NCBI GenBank assembly: GCA_022606425.2
Contig: JAHDVF020000127.1
Span: forward strand, 217,162 to 281,161
DNA length: 64,000 bases
Direction of reading: 5' to 3'
Source: Lepidostoma basale
Lineage: Eukaryota > Arthropoda > Insecta > Trichoptera > Lepidostomatidae
Part shown: positions 58,501 to 64,000 of the stretch, in pieces
Layout of the letters: every line of letters begins with the position of its first letter
Numbering within the stretch: position 1 is the first letter of the stretch
Made by a program: the position numbers and the translations under genes
The notes under the pieces: model-generated
Database searches by the model: none
The model's input: the letters and a program-made list of their open reading frames with translations, nothing else
What the model was told of the DNA's origin: nothing

Positions 58501-59275
58501 ATTCCATAATTAAATACTATTTTTAAAAATAACAAACCACGGTTGTACTCGTGTACGAACGTGAAAAGTTGTACTTCCTTGGTATTAAAAAAAACGTTTT
58601 TAAACACCCTAAACATTTTGATTGTACCATTCTGCGCTATCCCGTATCACGTACGCGCTTGAGGAAAAGTAATGTACCTAAAATGTACAAACTGTTAGGG
58701 ATACGCGCGTGTACCAACAACACTTGAGTACAAGTCTTCATAAATATGATAGTTTTACAAGCGGCAGGCGAAGTGTGTTACCGAGTATTTGACGTTTCGT
58801 AATTTAAAAAAAAATTATATATTATATAATTAAATTTTATTAATAAAAAACCTGTTTTTTCCACGTATCTAGGAAAATTACCTGAAAAGTTAAAGTTTTT
58901 AAACACAATTTTTGTCACTGATAAACTTTTCATTACACAATGTAGGAAAATGAATGAATTGTTTATCATTAATTGCAAACTTTAACACATCACTTCAAAA
59001 ACTGTGATTTGTATTACTTCAAAATGTTCGAATTATTGTTCTACTATTAAATATTTGGTATTTTTTATCTTCTTACAAAAAGTTTTTTTTTTAAATATTG
59101 TGCAAAATAATCTAAATTACCCTACTCAAGTGTGACAGTTCATTGATACCCTTTTTTTTTACGACTTACTTCATTCGTATCTCGTTTCATGACATATGTT
59201 CTCAATTCGTGAGTTGGCACGCGTGAAACTTGCGGCCGTTATTTATCATTGATGGCTAAATTCATCATGTAGCAC
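58501..59275. other. No gene recognised
   Basis: 58550-58800 is nearer balanced composition (gtgtacgaacgtg..., cacgtacgcgcttg) but holds no supported ORF. The rest is AT-rich. Confidence 0.3.
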
Positions 59276-59276
59276 C

Positions 59277-59398
59277 TATATAACAGGGTGCGTGCGCAGC
59301 TCTCAAAGTATCTTCTACTAAACTCGCCAAAAGAACTTAAAAAAAAAATCGAATATTACATGTTGAAATATAAATGATAAAATAGAACTCAGGTGAGT
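59277..59398 (+). promoter_or_regulatory. TATA box with possible non-coding first exon
   Basis: TATATAA at 59277-59283; a start would fall near 59305-59312 (tctcaaag). A strong splice donor CAG/GTGAGT lies at 59390-59398. This could be the first exon of a host gene leaving the window, or chance. No acceptor or coding exon was found downstream. Confidence 0.3.
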
Positions 59399-59829
59399 CC
59401 CCTATTACGTTAGCTACCGGCTAATCTAGGTTGATAGTTCTTTTATAGGCAAATACCCAAGGTTGGGCGCTCGTTCGTTAGGCGAAATTTCGTTCTCAAG
59501 ATTTGCCGAGTAATTCTCCGATACAAGTAATCTTCGGCGAATTTCTCTTGCGTCAGAGGCATTGTTCTCTACCTTAAATATAAATCACTAATGCCTCGTC
59601 TCTTGGGGAAATACACATTTACAACCAAAACCATTCCAAAACTTATTGTTTTCTCTACGCTCCGTTGCACTGCACGCATTTCCTTTTACGTTAGCAAAAT
59701 TTAAGTCCTCTAAATTATTAACACCCGTAAATAAAGTTTGACTCTGTTTGCTATACAATAAGAATAAGAGCTGAATAAATCTATTTATTACATCTGAACT
59801 CACATATTTCCTTCGTGGCAGACGACCGA
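59399..59829. other. No gene recognised
   Basis: Mixed composition. The 71-codon minus frame 59588-59803 has no known motif. If 59277 is a promoter, this would be intron. Confidence 0.3.
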
Positions 59830-59955
59830 GACAGAGTGGTGACAGCTTTGACTGCTACACTGCAGGTCCCGATTTCGATTCCCGGCGATGACAGAGTGAT
59901 TCTCACACTGTCTTTCGTCTGGTGCAGAATTTACCTGATAAATAAAAGGCTTTAG
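59830..59955 (+). repeat. tRNA-like SINE head
   Basis: A box-like TGGTGACAG near 59837 and B box-like GATTTCGATTCC at 59871-59882, with an AT-rich tail after aataaaagg. No proper cloverleaf. Probably a tRNA-derived SINE. Confidence 0.4.
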
Positions 59956-60139
59956 ATTAGCTACCAATCACATGTCATGTAAATAAATATAATAGCTACG
60001 AGTATAACCTTTATTCAACAAAAAAATAATAATAATAATACTTTTATAGATTATTATCGACATATTAATGTTGAGCCTAGATAGCAGTTCACAGTGGTGT
60101 TGCACGCACAATGCCTAAGTTGTGAAAGTGACTATGGAA

Positions 60140-60240
60140 CTAGGAGCATGGAACCCACATATGGAAGTAGAGCATGGAACCGCCAAAAGAAAGATAAAAG
60201 TAGAGTAAAAATATAACATAATAAACAAAACTATAAACGA
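60140..60240 (+). repeat. RTE-like LINE fragment
   Basis: acccacatatggaagtagagcatggaaccg...agaaagataaaagtagag matches the [16 protein letters not shown] region with changes. The rest up to 60389 is AT-rich and unassigned. Confidence 0.5.
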
Positions 60241-60389
60241 CCCCCAAAAAATGACAATGCACAATTACAAAAAAACATTTAACTACGGAGACAAAAAGGG
60301 CGGCTTGAATGTAGTGTAATTTAAAAAAATAAGTAAATAGTTTAAATAGTTTTATAATATATTATATAAGACAATTAATTTTAAGTTAT

Positions 60390-60560
60390 ACACTTTAGGA
60401 TATGTGTTGCTCTCCTGTTCATTAATTGTTCCCTAAAATTAGAAATTATATATTGAAATTATATAGAGTGCTAGGAATGCCTCCCTAGAACGGGTTACCC
60501 CAGTTGGGAGGTGTTAAAACCATGTACTTGGTAAATGATCAATAAATAAATAAATAAATG
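60390..60560 (+). repeat. Retroelement 3' end with (AAAT)n tail
   Basis: gcctccctagaacgggttac..., then (aaat)n at about 60541-60558. It looks like the 3' end of a LINE or SINE with a tetranucleotide tail. Family not identified. Confidence 0.45.
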
Positions 60561-60655
60561 AGTTTTCTCAGACGAATATTTATAAATCTGTATATGATTG
60601 AGTAACAAATGCAAACATAAGAAGTGATTGCTCACGGGAGACGGCGTGATGGTTA
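60561..60655 (+). repeat. RTE-like LINE fragment with large deletion
   Basis: Degenerate SFLRRIFINLYMIE...NANIRSDC codons joined at 60630 to gggagacggcgtgatggttag. About 300 bp of the element is missing in between. Confidence 0.65.
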
Positions 60656-60704
60656 GTTAATTACGTTCATTCTTTCAAGCCTGCTTTATTTTAATTTTAA
60701 TGCA

Positions 60705-60860
60705 TTAGTTTCCCCGAAAGGATAGGCAGAAAGGATGGAACGCTACACTTGTATCTTCACCATCCGCGCATCATGTCTAACACGCACATAATTTTCTTTG
60801 ACTCCTCACAAAGCCGATATTTAAAGCTTGATTTATTTTTTGATCGTTCTACGTTATATA
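60705..60860 (-). repeat. RTE-like LINE 3' fragment
   Basis: Minus strand from gtttccccgaaaggataggc to the HDQ...F.ISAL block (tgattt...tgatcgttctacgt). Tail replaced by unrelated bases. Confidence 0.6.
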
Positions 60861-61244
60861 AACCAAAAATATTATTTAGAGCGTCAATCAACAGCACCTG
60901 AGAAAATTCAATGCTAAGAATGAAGAATGCTCTCGGATACTTTTGGGTCTATAACTATTTGGGTCTTGAACGTTTTTCTAATAAAATGAAATATGTAGAC
61001 CTTCCTACCGTCAACACTAGTGAAAGGTTGGTTATGCTTCATAATCTTCACCGCATAGATTTTATTATCGTCGAGAGATAATAAAACTATGCCGTGAAGA
61101 TTACATTCTATCACGAAATCATCAAACAAATGTTTGATGGTAACATAACCACTTTTAAATAAAATGAATATTTTTAAAGTCAGATTACTATTTTATTTGT
61201 GTAATACTGATTGTTATTAAACACATCATTCTATATTAATAAAG
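60861..61244. other. No gene recognised
   Basis: A 71-codon minus frame (60914-61129) has no known motif. Confidence 0.3.
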
Positions 61245-61690
61245 TAACATAAGTATTAATGCTATGTGTGGTCTGTTTTATTGTACGGGTGTGAAACTTG
61301 GACCTTGAAAGTTAACTCAATTAACAGATTGGAAGCATTGAAATGTGGTTCCATCGCCGAATGCTCAGTGTTCCCTGTACAGACATGGTTACCAATACCG
61401 AAGTCCTGAGGCGAGCTAGAGTTGACAGGGAATTGTTATCAACTATCAAGGTTCGAAAGATCTCACATCTGGGTCATATACTGCGTGGGGAAAAGTACCA
61501 CCTTCTCCAACTGATATTAGAGGGTAAAATTGAGGGACAAATGTCCTAGCTGTGAAATGTGAGAGAGTGGACCGGCATCCGAAGTGTGGAGGAGCTGTTC
61601 CAAGCGGCGCAGGACAGGGGCAGGTTCACCGAGGTGATCGCCAACGTTGCGGGGACCCGACAGGGCACTTGAAACAGAAGAAGAAGTATT
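61245..61690 (+). pseudogene. LINE RT C-terminus related to 12215-13030
   Basis: MLCVVCFIVRV.NLDLES-like start, then FHRRMLSVPCTDMVTNTEVLRRARVD, ISHLGHILRGEKYHLLQLILEGKIEG (frame 61343-61549), and a degenerate end matching gcgcaggacagg...cgccaacgttgcgggg. A single missing base near 61340 shifts the frame. Confidence 0.75.
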
Positions 61691-61774
61691 AATGAATAAC
61701 TCAGTTTTATAGTTTATTGAAAAAATATTGGTTCGAAGTGAAATGTTTCACCTTGGATTTTAGTCTATCAAAAA

Positions 61775-62065
61775 AAAGCTAAGATGGCACAATAGTGTTC
61801 TAGTACCGCTCTTAAAATAACGAAAGAAAATATGTGTTAACGATGCAAACGGAACTAAATAAAGAGGAAGGCCGTGGAAAACGTGGCATGATAAAATCAA
61901 ACAAATATAAAATGTCGGCCATGTAAGAAATCGTTCGTGCATGGCACGATGTAAGAATAAAAAGGAATTGGGACAAGTATGTCAGGAAAGAATAGGGTGG
62001 CAGTACATTATTTCTAGGTACCTTTTCGGAGAGATAGCGTGATGGTTCATTAGTTAGTTTAGCAA
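61775..62065 (+). repeat. RTE-like LINE 3' fragment
   Basis: Starts gatggcacaatagtgttc, deletes to the KICVNDANGT block, then RGRPWKTWHD and the final YLFGEIA-like codons; tail gttcattagttagtttag. Confidence 0.7.
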
Positions 62066-62702
62066 TGCGTAGGTACTATTTACATATTCTCGCTAAGGAG
62101 AGGTAAATATCAAAATATTTAAAAGCAAATCAATGACTCAGAACTCATTTAGAAATGAATCAGGATTAAAACAGGCAAAATTTGGATTTTTATATCCTAC
62201 CTAAGGCATATAAATTCATATCCGTCTATTTTTACCTCAAATAAGCAGAGATTTCAAACAATTATAATCGAAAGGTCAGGAAACATGTTTTGTCACAGCA
62301 ACGTGACACATAATAAAGTATGCGAGTGCCTACCTATCGTGTACCAACAGAGCGTACCTATATAAGAACAAAGAGCAGATGGTAAACTTCGATCGCCTCG
62401 TACTATTATGTTGGTAATAAGGAAGTCTCGTGGTGTCAGATCTCTGTAGTGACATAATCAAAGCAAGTAAAGGACGTCACCCACCCGTATCCCAGAGTCA
62501 ATAACTAATCAACAACTTTGTTAGACATCATATTAGATACAAACTATTAAAACATCATATTTCTCTATTGAGATATTAATAACAATAATTCAGGGGTATC
62601 AGTTTAGTATATATATAAACAGATATTAAAATATTTATTGTTTCTTGTCCATATTAAATAATTAATTTAATTATTTTACTCAATACTAAATAATAAAAAC
62701 TA
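62066..62702. other. AT-rich, possible TATA box at 62359
   Basis: CCTATATAAG near 62358-62367 in a slightly GC-richer stretch resembles the context of the TATA at 59277. No ORF or clear splice donor follows. Nothing else is recognised. Confidence 0.25.
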
Positions 62703-62880
62703 ATGAAAACGTATGTTTTCTAAAAAATTTATAACAATTTATGCGAATGATAGTTTTGTCTGTCTAAGGCATTAGCAATCGTCATTTGATAATACCTTAG
62801 ACAGGTGAAACATATCTTTAACATAAATTGTAATGAATTTTCTAGAAAACAGATACTATAAATTAGTTTTAAACTGTTAA
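62703..62880. repeat. Family B inverted pair
   Basis: 62703-62783 is a minus-strand B repeat and 62784-62880 a plus-strand one (TTGATAA at 62786-62792, stem CCT/AGG, GAAA 62807-62810). The two meet back to back at cattagcaatcgtcattt. Confidence 0.75.
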
Positions 62881-62926
62881 TGAATAAACTTTGTTTTTTG
62901 TATCACAATTGTATTTTATTTTACGC

Positions 62927-62962
62927 GACAGCTGTTTTATCAACCAATGTTGACATTATCAG
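62927..62962 (-). ncRNA. Hammerhead-like motif, all helices, two core changes
   Basis: Minus strand: CTGATAA (62962-62956; G8 is A), stem II GTCAAC/GTTGAT with loop ATTG, AAAA in place of GAAA, then the palindrome ACAGCTGT and C. The following gcg matches families at 36937 and 51081. Confidence 0.45.
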
Positions 62963-62989
62963 GTGTTACAATAATATATCAAATGTCAA

Positions 62990-63095
62990 ATTTTCGGGAT
63001 TTTTCGAATCTTTGTGTGTATTTGTTCCTATGTCAATTTGAATAATTTCTTTGGTATAATTTTGAAGTTCTTGCTGAAATTGAGTTAGATACCTA
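62990..63095 (+). repeat. RTE 5' UTR fragment
   Basis: ttgttcctatgtcaatttga and aagttcttgctgaaattgag match 16835-16915 of the 699-bp element. Confidence 0.6.
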
Positions 63096-63795
63096 AATAT
63101 TTTAATTAAAAGAACGGTAAGTTACTCTTTATAGGAGAAAATATTATTAAAGGTGGAAAATATAATAATAATAAAACAATAATTAGAATAGAAATATAGC
63201 AAATAATATTTAGCAAATAATCCTTAAAAATTAGAGAAATTAGAAAATTTTGAAATTTTAAAGGCCAAAAAAATGTAAATTAATTGTTATAAATAACAAA
63301 ATTCCTTCTTATTCCCCATTAATATATGGTACAATAAAAACTTTTCTCCTGTACAATCTTGTTAAAAAATAATAATATTACCTACAACTTTTGTCACCTT
63401 TCCTATTATCGTTATTAATTTATTATGCTTCATGATTCTATACTATGTGTAACTGTTTCCTGATATGAGGATTCTCTTTCCAGCAGTCGATTGTAGAAGA
63501 ACGCGGAAAGTGCAATATAAGGAAATACGTAAGCAAATAAAAATGATATTTCGGATATCACTTGTCTTTGCAACAAGGAAGTGACTGGAAATATTCTGAA
63601 TCCCACTCGAATAACCTTTTGTATCAGTATCTTCATATGACTTCCTTTGATATGTATTACTTTCAAATTCTAAAAGAAATGAAATGGAAATGATTTTGCA
63701 TTGAAATGCAATCCAGATATGAAGATAAATGCAGTTTATTATCATACATTCGTTACAATTTATATTACTGATAGTTTAAATGTACTCGTATATAA
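63096..63795. other. AT-rich, no gene seen
   Basis: Two overlapping minus frames (63430-63745) are hydrophobic and have no known motif. Confidence 0.3.
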
Positions 63796-64000
63796 ACGAC
63801 ATATAAGTATATATAAACGATGTTACGGAACTACAAATATAGAAAGACCGAGGAATACATGGCACGATCAAATCAATCAAATATTAGATGTCGGCCAGGT
63901 GAGTGTGGAGAAATCGACGTGCGTGCATGACATGATGATATATAATGTTGTGGGCAAGAACAGTGTGGAGGTCAATTATTTCTCCCTACCCCATCAGGGA
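63796..64000 (+). repeat. RTE-like LINE 3' fragment, cut by window end
   Basis: YINDVTELQI-like then [20 protein letters not shown] codons, running to the window edge at the YPIR-like end block. Confidence 0.75.

Overview
This window looks like AT-rich intergenic DNA from an arthropod, most likely an insect. I recognise no complete host protein-coding gene. The content is layered transposable elements: an R1-like LINE end, RTE-type LINEs with short tetranucleotide tails, a Ty3/gypsy element, mariner elements, foldback repeats and tRNA-like SINE heads. The species cannot be fixed from the sequence alone.

The dominant family is an RTE-like non-LTR retrotransposon. One copy at 30881-34065 carries a continuous ORF with endonuclease and reverse transcriptase (30986-34051). 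Roughly thirty further fragments of it lie on both strands. They end in (TTAG)n or (GTTA)n tails, and several are bounded by visible target-site duplications. At least six copies are not simple truncations: the 5' UTR and first ~100 bases of the ORF are joined directly to the last ~65 bases before the tail. The copy at 16721-17419 is complete, 699 bp between perfect 10-bp target duplications, so this is a mobile non-autonomous derivative family. Another copy (44109-44648) has a 5' inversion inside one pair of target duplications.

From 25397 to 34901 there is a composite insertion. It holds a gypsy 5' LTR, primer-binding site, gag (one frameshift) and pol (one internal stop), cut in the integrase C-terminus by the intact RTE copy. 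An (AT)n tract and 560 bp of unassigned DNA follow. The two halves of one dispersed repeat flank this block, so it entered that repeat as a unit or in steps.

Other blocks: an R1-like LINE 3' end (580-1319); several different LINE C-termini scattered throughout; a nearly complete 1287-bp mariner with one stop codon (38110-39396); a 580-bp Tc1/mariner-type deletion derivative with TA duplications (22543-23122); mariner relics at 8903-9070 and 18685-19160; a 313-bp MITE with 15-bp inverted repeats (24230-24542) and two relatives; and a 5'-truncated RTE insertion with an intact 338-codon frame (54117-55140).

The most interesting signal is a set of about fifteen dispersed short motifs with the layout of minimal type I hammerhead ribozymes: CTGANGA, a short hairpin, GAAA, a tiny self-complementary stem III, then TC or TH. 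They sit in at least four repeat families. Several families occur as head-to-head or tail-to-tail pairs forming foldback structures (6065-6440, 36937-37032, 50955-51180, 62703-62880). Such ribozymes are known from Penelope-like elements and retrozymes, but no Penelope reverse transcriptase is visible here. A second signal is the recurrent octamer TACTCGTA/TACGAGTA. In two cases it is a clean 6-bp insertion at a TA relative to a homologous copy, as a transposon excision footprint would be.
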